DNA of 52,785 nt. Origin: a virus. Below the pieces are notes generated by a model. The model searched no databases, was not told the DNA's origin, and saw nothing but the letters and a program-made list of their open reading frames with translations. Of this stretch, positions 17,844 to 26,762 are shown in pieces (position 1 is the stretch's first letter; every line of letters starts with the position of its first letter). The stretch covers positions 1 to 52,785 of IMG/VR virus record IMGVR_UViG_3300017963_000327; one strand, 5' to 3'. A program made the translations under genes and the position numbers.

Positions 17844-19033
17844 CAGGTGTCGTAGCTGTAGGCGCCTTCATTGAAGCGCAGCCAGTCGTAGTCCAGGAGA
17901 CCATCGTAGTTCATCTGGCTGCGGTCGTAGAACTGGTTGACGTCCGGGAGCCGGAGCCCAACACCAACACCGTAGACGCCAGCGGCATCGAAGATCGGTT
18001 TGACGCCACTCCAACGCGGTCCCCTCGAGAGGGCCTGTCCAGTCTCGGTGTCGTAGAACTCGTTCTGCTTCTTGATCCAGGCGTTCAGGTACCTGATGGC
18101 CTGCTTCGGCCACGTGGAGAGGTCGTTGTCGCGCTTGAGGCCTGTGGTGATGTCGTTGATGTTGTTCGGCAGCCCTGGGATGGTCTGCTCATTGTGCACT
18201 GTCGTGTAGATGAAGAACGCCGCGAATCGTGCACACGCCTGCCGGACTGCCTTCGGCACCGTGTCCCGGTCGAACCTCAGCTCAGTGTCCTTCTGCTCGA
18301 GGTACCCGATGTTCTCCTCGATGATGATGTCGACCAGGACTTCAGCATCCTGAATGAACGCGATGGCGTCATCAGTCGACATGTGGCTCTCTGTCTGAAA
18401 TCCAATCTTGTCGCCTGCAGCAGCCGTCCCGGACCAATCGTCACTGTTGATGTAGATACTGCTGTCAATGGCAGCGAAATCAGAAGAAACGGTTCCCGTT
18501 CCAACGGTTCTGTTCTCCTGGCTGTCCTTCTCCTGGACGGTGACTTCGAAGTCGGTGTCGCTGCTGAACTCGATGATGAAGCGCTCGATGCCGGCGTAGC
18601 TTGGACCGATTGAGACAGCAGCTAGAGCTGCATCGCCGGTGTTCGTCTGACCTCTAGGGACGCCCAGGTTCTTGTAGGAATCCGAGAAGCGGATCCTCTT
18701 GCTCTTGTCGCCGCGTCCGATGATGCGCTGAACGTGGTCGAGGGTGCAGTAGGTGGCGTTCGGCGTGTAGCCCTGGACAGGTGCAAAGAACTCGCTGAAC
18801 AGAGTCTCTGCACTGTTCGAGTAGCGCCACTTGTACCAATAGTGAACGGCTCCGCTGTTGTCGTCGAAGTCGTAGTTGTAGGTCGCCGTGACCAGAAGAG
18901 GCCTTGTCGCTCTCGTGCTGATCTTGGTGTAGGTGCCCCACTTTGTCTCTGCCCGCCACACTTCGATGTAGCAGAAGTCCTCCATGACCTCGTCTGGGTT
19001 CGAGACTGGAATGGTGATTCTGACGAGTGCCAT
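17843..19033 (-). CDS. head-tail adaptor (connector-like) protein with fibronectin-like N-terminus
   Basis: The product has 396 residues. Residues 1-90 resemble a fibronectin type III/Ig-like domain (ITIPVSNPD, CYIEVWRAETKWGTYTKIS, HYWYKWRYSNSAETLFSEF). Residues about 95-330 start CTLDHVQRIIGRGDKSKRIRF and include VDIIIEENIGYLEQKDTEL and VPKAVRQACARFAAFFIYTT, the helical pattern of gp6/DUF1320-like head-tail connectors that sit under the portal. A beta-rich insertion (about 130-215) splits the connector core. The gene overlaps the next and follows the patatin gene by two bases. Confidence 0.65.
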   Translation of the reverse strand: MALVRITIPVSNPDEVMEDFCYIEVWRAETKWGTYTKISTRATRPLLVTATYNYDFDDNSGAVHYWYKWRYSNSAETLFSEFFAPVQGYTPNATYCTLDHVQRIIGRGDKSKRIRFSDSYKNLGVPRGQTNTGDAALAAVSIGPSYAGIERFIIEFSSDTDFEVTVQEKDSQENRTVGTGTVSSDFAAIDSSIYINSDDWSGTAAAGDKIGFQTESHMSTDDAIAFIQDAEVLVDIIIEENIGYLEQKDTELRFDRDTVPKAVRQACARFAAFFIYTTVHNEQTIPGLPNNINDITTGLKRDNDLSTWPKQAIRYLNAWIKKQNEFYDTETGQALSRGPRWSGVKPIFDAAGVYGVGVGLRLPDVNQFYDRSQMNYDGLLDYDWLRFNEGAYSYDT

Positions 19034-19035
19034 GG

Positions 19036-19860
19036 CTACCTCCGCTCTCCGTTGCCAGGCTCAGGCGGCTCCCACGTCCAGCCGTTCTTGAGCTTCTTCT
19101 CGACTGCCTCGTACCCGACCGTGTAGAGCCGGTTGACCATGCTCTTGTCAAGTTTCAGAAAGTCGAGGCCAGAGATCGGTGACTCGATGACGACGATCTT
19201 GGCCTTCTGCCAGATGGCCCTGCTGACGTGCGAGCGCTCACCGGCCCTCATCATGGCATCGACATGGTTCAAGGAGTACGAGCCCCACCACTTCCATGGC
19301 TTCGGGTCGTGCTTCTGTCCAAGGACACGGACACCAACTGCGTGAGACTTTGGCAGATCCACTGGGAAGTTGTGGACGATTCCGCCATCTGTCAGGCGTC
19401 TGCCGTCAATCTCCACATGGTGAAACATCCATGGAATTGACGTTGATGCCTGTGTGGCCGGTGCCAATTTGACGTCTGGGGTCTTCTGAGAGGAGAACTG
19501 GATTTCCTCCTCGGTGTCGGAATCTGTTGCGATGATGGTCAGTGGGGTCTCCGTATCGCCGAAGGTGAGTGCCACATTTGGCTGGAGAGCTTCCTGCATC
19601 TTGTCGAGGGTGAAGAGACCGGGGACGACAGGCCATACGAGGCTTGGCCTGATGATGTCGATCGGTAGGGTCTCCTTGGCGATCTTGAGCGCTTCCTTCG
19701 GCTCCCACCCACTGGCGAGCATGGACATGTCCATGGCACTGCCAGACACGCCAGTCCAGCTGTCAAATACGGCACCTTCATCCATCATGCATTGGAACGC
19801 GCCTAGAATGATAGGGTAATTGGCACCTGTCCCGCTGCCAACTCCGTTCAAGTTTTTCAT
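19036..19860 (-). CDS. patatin-like phospholipase
   Basis: This is a predicted lipid acyl hydrolase. I place the start at ATG 19860 (MKNLNGVGSGTGANYP), just after the previous stop, giving 274 residues; an upstream extension to 19926 only overlaps the neighbour. It has the Gly-rich oxyanion loop near residues 6-12, the nucleophile elbow G37-V-S39-G-S41 and the DGG catalytic Asp (D158, in LTDGGIVHNFP). The last elbow position is Ser where patatins usually have Gly, so activity may be altered. It is embedded among neck and virion protein genes, suggesting either a virion-associated enzyme acting on host membranes during entry, or a cytoplasmic lytic or effector enzyme. Confidence 0.85.
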   Translation of the reverse strand: MKNLNGVGSGTGANYPIILGAFQCMMDEGAVFDSWTGVSGSAMDMSMLASGWEPKEALKIAKETLPIDIIRPSLVWPVVPGLFTLDKMQEALQPNVALTFGDTETPLTIIATDSDTEEEIQFSSQKTPDVKLAPATQASTSIPWMFHHVEIDGRRLTDGGIVHNFPVDLPKSHAVGVRVLGQKHDPKPWKWWGSYSLNHVDAMMRAGERSHVSRAIWQKAKIVVIESPISGLDFLKLDKSMVNRLYTVGYEAVEKKLKNGWTWEPPEPGNGERR

Positions 19861-19864
19861 CGTC

Positions 19865-20116
19865 CTAGTCTCCGTTGAGTTCCTCGCGCAGCCCGCGCAA
19901 GGTCTCAACACTCTCCTCCAATTCATCGTAGATACGCTTGTCCTGCATGTCCCTGCTGCGTATCTCCTGGACAGTCTCGTAGGGGAACAGCTTGGCGAAC
20001 CTCTCGTTGTGGTCGTGTCTCAGCCACTCTGTTTCGCCGTTGCCATCACTCTCCCTGCGAAGACGGTCGATCTTCTTCCTACTTCTGAGGCCAAAAATGC
20101 TGGAGAGCAGACCCAT
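19865..20116 (-). CDS. small charged protein, unknown
   Basis: The product has 83 residues and starts MGLLSSIFGLRSRKKID, a short hydrophobic-basic N-terminus, followed by charged helix (KRIYDELEESVETLRGLREEL) likely to form a coiled coil. It directly abuts the upstream gene (stop at 20117, start at 20116) and the patatin gene. No family is recognised. Confidence 0.65.
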   Translation of the reverse strand: MGLLSSIFGLRSRKKIDRLRRESDGNGETEWLRHDHNERFAKLFPYETVQEIRSRDMQDKRIYDELEESVETLRGLREELNGD

Positions 20117-20374
20117 CTAACCATCTCCCGATTTGCGCTCATCCCGCGCATACAGTTTCTTGGTTAGGTCTTCGGCAAGAGTTTTCAACTCCATTGACAG
20201 TTCAACGTACTTACTGATCTGCCTTTCTGATTTCAGTCTGTCCCTTTCGATGTATGTCATGAGTTGTTTGTACAACCGATGTATCACGAACAGGGAGAGC
20301 ACGAAGAGTGCTGCTAACACAGCACATCCCGACGTCGATCCCTGTTTGAGTATCTCGATGAACAATCCTTCCAT
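20117..20374 (-). CDS. small single-span membrane protein with coiled coil
   Basis: The product has 85 residues with one transmembrane helix near residues 15-33 (CAVLAALFVLSLFVIHRLY) and a charged cytoplasmic or periplasmic helix after it. It belongs to a tightly packed run of small genes. A role in lysis (spanin-like) or in virion-membrane contact is possible but unproven. Confidence 0.65.
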   Translation of the reverse strand: MEGLFIEILKQGSTSGCAVLAALFVLSLFVIHRLYKQLMTYIERDRLKSERQISKYVELSMELKTLAEDLTKKLYARDERKSGDG

Positions 20375-20407
20375 CTCTCTTACCTACTCTCAGGAGTGGG
20401 GGCATAG

Positions 20408-20986
20408 TCATTTCGACGGCTGCTCCGCTGGCTTCACGTTGAACTTCGTCAGGAGTCTGGTCATGTTCTCATTTTGGATCTTCTGGTCCTCTTGAATCTC
20501 CTTGACGCTGTCCTTGATTTCTCCGACGTCCTCCTTGATGTGCTTCTCTTCCTTCTCCACTGCTTCTATTTTTGAACCCAGTTCCTGAGAGACCATCTGG
20601 GTCTTAGCTTCTGATTCGGCCTTCACTTCGACGATCTTGTTCTTCAGCTCAAGCTGCTTTAGAATCAGCTCGTCGTCGACTGACTTCTGTTCGAGTTGTG
20701 TCCTCTCGAAGTCATCTTCGTCAACGTACTTGAGCGAGAGGATGTACAGTGCTGCACCGAATAGAATGGCCAACACACTGAGGATTGCGCCAACACCCTT
20801 CCAGGTGTTGAAAAAGCTCTGCATACCATTTGGTGTGCGCGGCTCTGCAGCTGCAGGAGACTGGACCTCAGCTATCACTTCCTTCAGAGTCTGCGCGAAC
20901 ATCTCCTGAGTGATGTGCTGCTGTTGCTGACGAGACCGATTGTTGCCTCTGCGTCTGCGTCTACGCCTATTTGAAGTCTGGCTCAT
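20408..20986 (-). CDS. membrane-anchored coiled-coil protein with Arg-rich N-terminus
   Basis: The product has 192 residues. Residues 1-25 are extremely Arg/Gln-rich (RRRRRRRGNNRSRQQQQ), residues about 68-90 form a transmembrane helix (GAILSVLAILFGAALYILSL), and the rest is long coiled coil rich in Glu/Lys. The basic tail before the helix predicts the N-terminus stays in the cytoplasm. Its start overlaps the previous stop (ATGA). The topology resembles inner-membrane spanins, but the position in the structural operon leaves the role open. Confidence 0.65.
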   Translation of the reverse strand: MSQTSNRRRRRRRGNNRSRQQQQHITQEMFAQTLKEVIAEVQSPAAAEPRTPNGMQSFFNTWKGVGAILSVLAILFGAALYILSLKYVDEDDFERTQLEQKSVDDELILKQLELKNKIVEVKAESEAKTQMVSQELGSKIEAVEKEEKHIKEDVGEIKDSVKEIQEDQKIQNENMTRLLTKFNVKPAEQPSK

Positions 20987-21153
20987 TTTCTTTTCAGCTT
21001 GCCTCTATGTTCTTCTGGAATATTCGCCGATTTACCACGACGAATTCTATCCCTGGAAGCCTCCATCATCTTGTTGATCTCGCCGACGTGAGCGTCGAGG
21101 TCCACCACGTTCTCATTCTTCTGCTTGCCGTTGACGTAGACTTTGCGCGGCAT
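20983..21153 (-). CDS. very small basic protein, unknown
   Basis: The 56-residue product starts MPRKVYVNGKQKNENVVDL at ATG 21153, right after the previous stop (TGACATG). Its last codons overlap the next start. The frame is open further upstream, but that part is only the shadow of the 21155-21625 gene. The product is basic and probably helical. Confidence 0.6.
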   Translation of the reverse strand: MPRKVYVNGKQKNENVVDLDAHVGEINKMMEASRDRIRRGKSANIPEEHRGKLKRK

Positions 21154-21154
21154 G

Positions 21155-21625
21155 TCAGTCCCTGTACAGCTTGTAGGCCGGATAGATGGTTGGCGCCTCT
21201 GTCGCGTGCGTCGACTCCCAGACCATGCGCAGGTACAAACCAGCAGGGATCTGGAAAGCACTATCGAAGAAGTAGCCAATGTCGCTGCGGCCCGTGGGAA
21301 CGTAGACGGTCTCTCCGAACTTCTGGATCCGCAGGACATCGACACCCACGGTCAGACCGTAGAGCGCGAACAGGCCCAGGACGTCGTCCTTATCCACGAC
21401 CGAGAACTCGCCGTAGTCACCGTCCTGGTTGTCGACGATGATGGCGTGTACTCCTTGCAGGGCCACGCTGAATGGCAAAAGCCAATCGAAGACGTTGGTC
21501 GAGTCGGCCACGCACTCGAAGCGATGGCCCTTGATCAGACCGCTCTGGTCGACGTACACGAAGCTGGGAGCGATGATCTCTTTGCCGTCTGGTGTCTTTG
21601 GGTGCTGCCTCAGATCAACGGTCAT
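21155..21625 (-). CDS. virion-associated protein, unknown
   Basis: The product has 156 residues of beta-rich sequence (IIAPSFVYVDQSGLIKGHRFEC, SVALQGVHAIIVDNQDGDYGEF, GLYLRMVWESTHATEAPTIYP). The start overlaps the previous gene's stop. It is one of a run of similar-looking jelly-roll-like proteins (21.1-24.7 kb) that probably decorate the head or tail. No family is recognised. Confidence 0.6.
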   Translation of the reverse strand: MTVDLRQHPKTPDGKEIIAPSFVYVDQSGLIKGHRFECVADSTNVFDWLLPFSVALQGVHAIIVDNQDGDYGEFSVVDKDDVLGLFALYGLTVGVDVLRIQKFGETVYVPTGRSDIGYFFDSAFQIPAGLYLRMVWESTHATEAPTIYPAYKLYRD

Positions 21626-22632
21626 GCCTCAACCTCCTCGACGCCGTAGTGGACGTAGGCCCTCATGTTCGAGAGGCTGGACAGGTCGTCGCGGACGATG
21701 AACTGCAGCACGTGGCGGTCGGTGACCTTGATGCTGGTGAGTCCGGGCTTGACCATGAAGCCCACGACCATGACGTCGTCGGCGAAAATGACGTCATCTT
21801 GGGGATGGAAGTAGCCGAAGAGGCCCATGTTGTCCTTGACCACGAACCTCCAGAGCATGTCCTCAGCGTCCTTGTCCCGGTGCCTGAGCACGAGTCCCTG
21901 GCCCAGGCCTCCGGAGATGCCGCCGAAGGCGTCCGAGGCCCAGCCGTCGGACGGGGCGCCGACGAGCAGGACGATCATGGACACGTGGTAGACGGTGTTG
22001 GCGTCGGGGGCCTCGAACTCGAAGCGGTAGGGACCACTACCGTCGGCGGCCACCAGTTCGATGTCGTCGAGCCAGTAGCGCTGGCCGGCGGTGTTGCGCG
22101 ACTCCAGCCTCAGCTTCTGCACGTCGGCGTCGAGGTTGAAGTCGTCGATGGGGATGTTGATCTGCTGCCACTCATCCAGGTCCATGTTCTCGGCGTAGTC
22201 GTCCAGGCGCAGGGCGTCGCCGACGGCGTTGTTTCCCGAATCGAACCACTTGAGCTTGGGCCGCGAGCCGTTGGGGAAGGCCTTGGGTTGGACCCAGAAC
22301 CTGATCTCGCTGTAGCCACCGGCGACGTCGACCTCGGAACCGTGGTCCCAGAACACGTCGTCGTTCTCGGCCATGACACCCGTGTCCCAGCCGTTGGTGC
22401 CCGAGTGCATCGAGCCGGCGGTCTCCGAGCCCGTGCCCGAAACCGTCCAGTCGCCGCCGCTGTCACCGGCACCCGTGCCGTTCCAGAACACCTCGGTGGT
22501 ACCACTGGCGCGACCGTCGATGTTCATCTGCTCGCTGGCGTTGTCATGGCGCTTGAAGGCGTCGCGGCCCAGGGTCCAGTCGCTGCCGCCGACGTAGGTG
22601 GTCCTGTCGTCACTGAGTTTGGGCAGAGGCAT
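21622..22632 (-). CDS. beta-sandwich virion surface protein (carbohydrate-binding-like)
   Basis: The product has 336 residues. It has Gly/Ser/Asp-rich loops and a central jelly-roll pattern ending DEWQQINIPIDDF, VQKLRLESR and RYWLDDIELV, a layout common in carbohydrate-binding modules. The C-terminal part repeats the style of the neighbouring genes (VVGFMVKPGLTSIKVTDRHVL). It may bind surface polysaccharide or decorate the virion. The domain identity is inferred from pattern only. Confidence 0.6.
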   Translation of the reverse strand: MPLPKLSDDRTTYVGGSDWTLGRDAFKRHDNASEQMNIDGRASGTTEVFWNGTGAGDSGGDWTVSGTGSETAGSMHSGTNGWDTGVMAENDDVFWDHGSEVDVAGGYSEIRFWVQPKAFPNGSRPKLKWFDSGNNAVGDALRLDDYAENMDLDEWQQINIPIDDFNLDADVQKLRLESRNTAGQRYWLDDIELVAADGSGPYRFEFEAPDANTVYHVSMIVLLVGAPSDGWASDAFGGISGGLGQGLVLRHRDKDAEDMLWRFVVKDNMGLFGYFHPQDDVIFADDVMVVGFMVKPGLTSIKVTDRHVLQFIVRDDLSSLSNMRAYVHYGVEEVEA

Positions 22633-22635
22633 CGG

Positions 22636-23574
22636 TCACGCTCCCAGCAAGTTGCCCTTGACGAAGCACTTGAAGTAGACGCCGGCGGCGTCGATGTCGT
22701 CGCGCACGGTCACGACGACCTTGTCGCCTGACTCCGCGTGCAACCTCAAGCCGCCGCCGATGACGTAGTTGGAGGCCAGCAGGTCCTTGGAGCTGACGAT
22801 CCACTCGAAGCCGCCGGGGCTGGCGTAGTTGACGAAGCCCTCATTCGTTAGCACGTTGTAGACCTCGATGGTCACGCCGTTGGAGATCACCTCAACATAC
22901 AGCCCATTGGTCAGGCCGCCGACGAGGGAGCCGAAGTATCCACTGCCAAAGGTGATCGAGTTGGCGACGAGCGTGAACTTGATCTCCTGCAACGAGATGT
23001 CGTAGGTCGCGTCGGCCAGGTACTCGAAGACGACGGGCGTGACGCCGCCGTCGACGAGCAGGTCGTCGTTGCCACCGCTCTTGACGAAGTCGTTCTTGAT
23101 CGACGACGAGACGCTGGGGAACGAGACCGGGTCGCCGTCGGGGCTGTAGAGGGTGGTCTGCAACCGTCCCGTGCTCGGCACCGTTTCCAGGGCCTCGACG
23201 TTCGTGCCGTCCCAACCACCACACCAGACGGGATTTCCGACGGGCGGACTGCCGTCTGGCGCCAGACCTTCGACCTGCTGGCTGTCGTTGGTACCAGTGC
23301 CGTAGTTGCGTGTGTCGATACCCTGGCGGTTGTCGTCGATGTGGCTGCTGGTGATGTCGGCGGCCGGTGTCGTGCCCTTGGCCCCGCCCCTGATGATGGC
23401 CTTCTGCGTGCCGTCGGTCTGCTGTGCTGCTGTGGCGCGCGTGGAAAGCGCCACATTCATGTTCGGCTGATTCTGGATCGCCACCTGTCCAGAAGCATTC
23501 GAACTTATTGGCTCGCCATTGGCCCCATAGAGAAGTACGTTCTTCCTCGGTTCTGTGTCTGCGAGTGCCATCAT
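22636..23574 (-). CDS. virion surface protein, unknown
   Basis: The product has 312 residues and could start at either of two adjacent ATGs (23574 or 23571), overlapping the upstream stop. The N-terminus is low-complexity and polar (LLYGANGEPISSNASGQVAI). The C-terminal half is beta-rich (SLQEIKFTLVANSITFGSGYF, GLRLHAESGDKVVVTVRDDID) and resembles the ends of neighbouring proteins. Likely a fibre or head-surface protein. Confidence 0.6.
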   Translation of the reverse strand: MMALADTEPRKNVLLYGANGEPISSNASGQVAIQNQPNMNVALSTRATAAQQTDGTQKAIIRGGAKGTTPAADITSSHIDDNRQGIDTRNYGTGTNDSQQVEGLAPDGSPPVGNPVWCGGWDGTNVEALETVPSTGRLQTTLYSPDGDPVSFPSVSSSIKNDFVKSGGNDDLLVDGGVTPVVFEYLADATYDISLQEIKFTLVANSITFGSGYFGSLVGGLTNGLYVEVISNGVTIEVYNVLTNEGFVNYASPGGFEWIVSSKDLLASNYVIGGGLRLHAESGDKVVVTVRDDIDAAGVYFKCFVKGNLLGA

Positions 23575-24146
23575 GCCACCGTGTAATACCAGGCCGTGTA
23601 GTTGATGTCCGCGTTTCCGATGCCCGAAGACCTCTCGGCCCGCAGAATCACATCGCCCACAGCCGGTGTGACGTCGGCGTCTGCCACGTTCTTTAGCGTA
23701 CCGGATGTGTTCACGTCAGAGGTCGTCTCCTTGTCGTTGCTAGCCACGTACTTCAGGTCACCAGACTCGACGTCGAAGGGGAAGACGACTGGAAATGCGT
23801 CGCCTCCGTTGAAGTCGATGAACTCATCATTGCGCAGCGTAGTCACACCCCCACCGGGAATCCAGGCGATGGTGGCCTCGGTGCCATCGATGGACAGAAT
23901 CACACCCATCTGCACCAGCCACCTGGCGCTCGCGTTCTCCTTATTGATGAAGGCAGCGAAGCGCGCGGCGCGTATGGTACCGGTGAGCGTGTGCTTGTAG
24001 GCCGAGCCGGCGTTGTCCAAGTCGATGAGCAGAAAATACTCCTTGGCAGTGGTCACCGTCTGCTTCATGACCACAGCCACGTAGCCGACATCGGAGACGC
24101 CCTCTTCCAAAGAGTCTATCTGGACCGCTGCCGGTGACTCACTCAT
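23571..24146 (-). CDS. virion-associated protein, unknown
   Basis: The product has 191 residues and is mostly beta (YVAVVMKQTVTTAKEYFLLIDL, WLVQMGVILSIDGTEATIAW). Start and stop overlap both neighbours by four bases, which ties it into the same translational unit. No family is recognised. Confidence 0.6.
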   Translation of the reverse strand: MSESPAAVQIDSLEEGVSDVGYVAVVMKQTVTTAKEYFLLIDLDNAGSAYKHTLTGTIRAARFAAFINKENASARWLVQMGVILSIDGTEATIAWIPGGGVTTLRNDEFIDFNGGDAFPVVFPFDVESGDLKYVASNDKETTSDVNTSGTLKNVADADVTPAVGDVILRAERSSGIGNADINYTAWYYTVA

Positions 24147-24748
24147 GAAATCGTCCTCGTACGACCTGCCTCGTGGATGCCATCGTAGGTGACGGCGTCG
24201 CTCACCGTCTCAAGGACCGTGGTGCCGTCGGTGTCATAGAGCTTCCACACGATGGGCGTAGGCTTCAAGTTTGTTGCTCCACCGGCGCTGCGCTCGATAG
24301 TCTTTTCGATCAGCAACGTATCGTCTTGTCGCTTCCACTCCACCTTGGTCGGGAACAGGCCACCAGTCACCGTCTTCGTGGCCCCGGACACGTAACCAAA
24401 AGCCGGACCCTCATCGATGAAGTGGATGAGCTGCGGTAGCACCCGATGCTGGGGGGCGGTGATGCCGCTGCTGCTAGCTAGAAGATCCGTGAGCGTGTAG
24501 CCTTCACTGTTCGTGCCAGGATTAGCTACGTCTCTGAACTTCAGGTCTCCGTTGTGAGTCCAAATTGCAACGATCTTGTTGCGGCGTCCACTTTCGACGA
24601 TGAAAAGAGCCGGAACCTCAGGAGCATCCTCGAAAGCGGAGAGAGGCGTGTTCGGACTTGGATAGTCCGACCCCTCCCCGCCCCCGAGGCTCGACCACTC
24701 TTGTTTTATGACCTGAACGATGTCGAGGTCATCTGGTTTGGTCGGCAC
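24143..24748 (-). CDS. virion-associated protein, unknown
   Basis: The product has 201 residues, with a polar N-terminus (DDLDIVQVIKQEWSSLGGGEG) followed by a beta-rich domain (VPALFIVESGRRNKIVAIW, PTPIVWKLYDTDGTTVLETVS). It overlaps the next gene by four bases. No family is recognised; the context suggests a fibre-associated or head-surface role. Confidence 0.6.
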   Translation of the reverse strand: MPTKPDDLDIVQVIKQEWSSLGGGEGSDYPSPNTPLSAFEDAPEVPALFIVESGRRNKIVAIWTHNGDLKFRDVANPGTNSEGYTLTDLLASSSGITAPQHRVLPQLIHFIDEGPAFGYVSGATKTVTGGLFPTKVEWKRQDDTLLIEKTIERSAGGATNLKPTPIVWKLYDTDGTTVLETVSDAVTYDGIHEAGRTRTIS

Positions 24749-24770
24749 GATACTCCTCTACCGCAGTAGC

Positions 24771-26354
24771 CTACGCGCCGCTACGACCGTAGTCGAAGAT
24801 GCTGACGAACAGATCGGTCGTGTTCATCGCCCACCCAAGACGGATGAGTGCGTTGTTCGCAGTTGGCATCGTGGTCGTGAGACCACCACCGACTGCGAGC
24901 CAGTACACGTCACCAGGGGTTGCGCCAGTGAGGCACGAGCACGGGCCAAGAGACGTGATTGTCGCTTCCTGACCAACGGTACCCTGAGCAGTCTCAGCGA
25001 CACCGAAGATCTGAGCCTTGGTTGGCCAGTCCGCCTTGGCGGCATCGCCCTTGAGCAGGCGGTCAGCAGTCGTCGACCAGTAGACCGGATCTGCGATGGC
25101 AATGGCCTCGCCAACCTCGTAGTCATCCTCGACGATACCTGCCTGAGCAGCCGAAGCCACCAGCTGACCGGAGGCGTTGATGGTGACGGTTGTGCCGTCG
25201 ACCTTGACCTTCAGACCAGTGGCGTCTTGGTCGAGACCTCCAGCGGTCGTGCTGTACTTGACTCCCAGTTCGTTGGAGACGATGTCCAGGGTCGGGTTGG
25301 TTGCCTCGAGGTTGATCTCGAGACCTCCATTGGCCCCGTCGAACTCGATGGCGCCGTCTGTCTCGAGTTTGACTTCCACACCGGAGGAGGTGACCGTGAC
25401 ACCGGCGGCGGTATTCGGAAGGACAGACACCAACTGGTTCGGGGTCGTCCCCGTGAGCTGCAGACCAGGTGTGGTCGCATGCAGCGCCAGTGTCACTGCA
25501 TCGGCGTCGATCTTGACACCGTCCTTGACGTTGACGTCGAGCACGTTGAAGGTCTTGGTAAGACCGTCACCAGCAACGACCTGTCCAGGACCGTTGAACA
25601 TGACCCACTCGCCAGGAGTGGAGTCCCAGACGTACCCCAGGTTCTCGTAGATGCTGTTGTCACCAGCAACGGTGCGACCTTCTCCGTTCGTGGGAACGGT
25701 GAACGTCCACGTGTTGGTGGTAGCGTTGTAGACCGCGACGTTGTCTTCCTTGGTCGCGAACGAACCGGCTGCGCTGGTGTCAGTGACGATGACGTACGTG
25801 CCATCTGGCGGCTCAGCACCAGAGTTGGCCAGGATCAGGTTCCACGCAGTCCCGCTCCACTCCACGATGTCGCCGATTGCGAACGTCGACCAGGCACCCC
25901 CAACGCCTGCGACGACGTAGGCGTTGCCAGCGTCACCAGCGGTGAGAGTTGGAGCCGTGGTCAGCGCATCGTTCACCATCTTGAGGACTTGAACTGCGTG
26001 CTTCCACGCGACACCGGCCGCCACGCTGTCGAGCTGGTTCTTGTTGACGGCGTCTGTACCCGCGGAACCTGGCCCCAACCCCGTAATGGAATTGGTGTTC
26101 ATCACCAGGTCGCTGGTCAGGTTCAAGCCGTCGAGGTCAGCACCGGTCTGACCATAAGCGAGGGCATCCTCGTCCGCGGTAGCGGACGCCAAACCGGTGA
26201 TCTTGTACGGCGTACCGCCGCCGGTACCGTCCATGGCAACGGTACCGTTCATGGTGAGACCAGCAAGGGTGATGGCGTCGGCTGTTGGGTCTACGCCGCT
26301 GTAGCCACCGAGCTGCCCATCCTTGTCGAAGAAAACTGGAATACGTTCGGCCAC
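24771..26354 (-). CDS. fibre-like virion protein
   Basis: The product has 527 residues, rich in Gly, Ala, Thr, Val and Asp, with the fibre-style segment MNTNSITGLGPGSAGTDAVNK then NQLDSVAAGVAWKHAVQ. This resembles the repeats before a coiled or collagen-like shaft in tail and head fibres. Long stretches of alternating hydrophobic residues suggest a trimeric beta-helix (about 270-410). The C-terminal part (PCSCLTGATPGDVYWLAVGGG, LIRLGWAMNTTDLFVSIFDY) resembles head-fibre tips. It lies closer to the capsid genes than to the tape measure, so a head fibre is as likely as a tail fibre. Confidence 0.65.
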   Translation of the reverse strand: MAERIPVFFDKDGQLGGYSGVDPTADAITLAGLTMNGTVAMDGTGGGTPYKITGLASATADEDALAYGQTGADLDGLNLTSDLVMNTNSITGLGPGSAGTDAVNKNQLDSVAAGVAWKHAVQVLKMVNDALTTAPTLTAGDAGNAYVVAGVGGAWSTFAIGDIVEWSGTAWNLILANSGAEPPDGTYVIVTDTSAAGSFATKEDNVAVYNATTNTWTFTVPTNGEGRTVAGDNSIYENLGYVWDSTPGEWVMFNGPGQVVAGDGLTKTFNVLDVNVKDGVKIDADAVTLALHATTPGLQLTGTTPNQLVSVLPNTAAGVTVTSSGVEVKLETDGAIEFDGANGGLEINLEATNPTLDIVSNELGVKYSTTAGGLDQDATGLKVKVDGTTVTINASGQLVASAAQAGIVEDDYEVGEAIAIADPVYWSTTADRLLKGDAAKADWPTKAQIFGVAETAQGTVGQEATITSLGPCSCLTGATPGDVYWLAVGGGLTTTMPTANNALIRLGWAMNTTDLFVSIFDYGRSGA

Positions 26355-26357
26355 GGC

Positions 26358-26741
26358 TTATCCTCCTGGTGGTATGGGAACCGGGACCTCCCGGATGGTT
26401 CCCTTTTCTTCATCAATTGCGACGCGGTTTGGGTCATCGAACCCGTACTTCGCGGCGATCTCTTTCTTCACGGTGTTGTACTTCTGGTTGAGCTTTTCGA
26501 CCTGATCTCTCTCGGCGAGCAGTTGGTCATCGAGGACACGTATATTGATCGAAGTCTGCAGGTCGAATACTTTGCGCTTCAGGATCTCGTTCTCCTTCTT
26601 GACGTTGAGACACTCCATGGCCTGCAACCTGAATTTCATGTCTGAATCCGAAGCTGCGAACTTGTACGCATCGAGTTCATCAATTGGTGTCGTCGGTGAA
26701 GGAATTTGTTGTTTTCCGTTGTCTTTCTTGTTTTTAGTCAT
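26358..26741 (-). CDS. small coiled-coil protein, unknown
   Basis: The product has 127 residues with a polar N-terminus, a predicted coiled coil (about 35-100, NEILKRKVFDLQTSI, LLAERDQVEKLNQKY) and a Pro-rich end (VPVPIPPGG). It starts with a good GGAG site and ends three bases before the fibre gene. It could be a fibre assembly or attachment protein, but that is inference from adjacency. Confidence 0.6.
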   Translation of the reverse strand: MTKNKKDNGKQQIPSPTTPIDELDAYKFAASDSDMKFRLQAMECLNVKKENEILKRKVFDLQTSINIRVLDDQLLAERDQVEKLNQKYNTVKKEIAAKYGFDDPNRVAIDEEKGTIREVPVPIPPGG

Positions 26742-26762
26742 TTCTGCTCCGTTTTTTATCTG

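Noticed and set aside
19861-19926. N-terminal extension of the patatin gene
   Set aside because: The added residues are out-of-frame reading of the end of the 19865-20116 gene.
21592-22731. 379-codon plus-strand open frame
   Set aside because: It is antisense to a virion protein gene and has the typical shadow composition.
24720-26645. 641-codon open frame on the plus strand
   Set aside because: It is antisense to the fibre-like gene. It has low-complexity Val/Arg/Asp composition and no start context.
26753-26760. TATAAAAAAC-like promoter before the 26741 gene
   Set aside because: It reads GATAAAAAAC and lies only about 12 bases from the ATG, too close for the 18-22 base spacing of the other elements.
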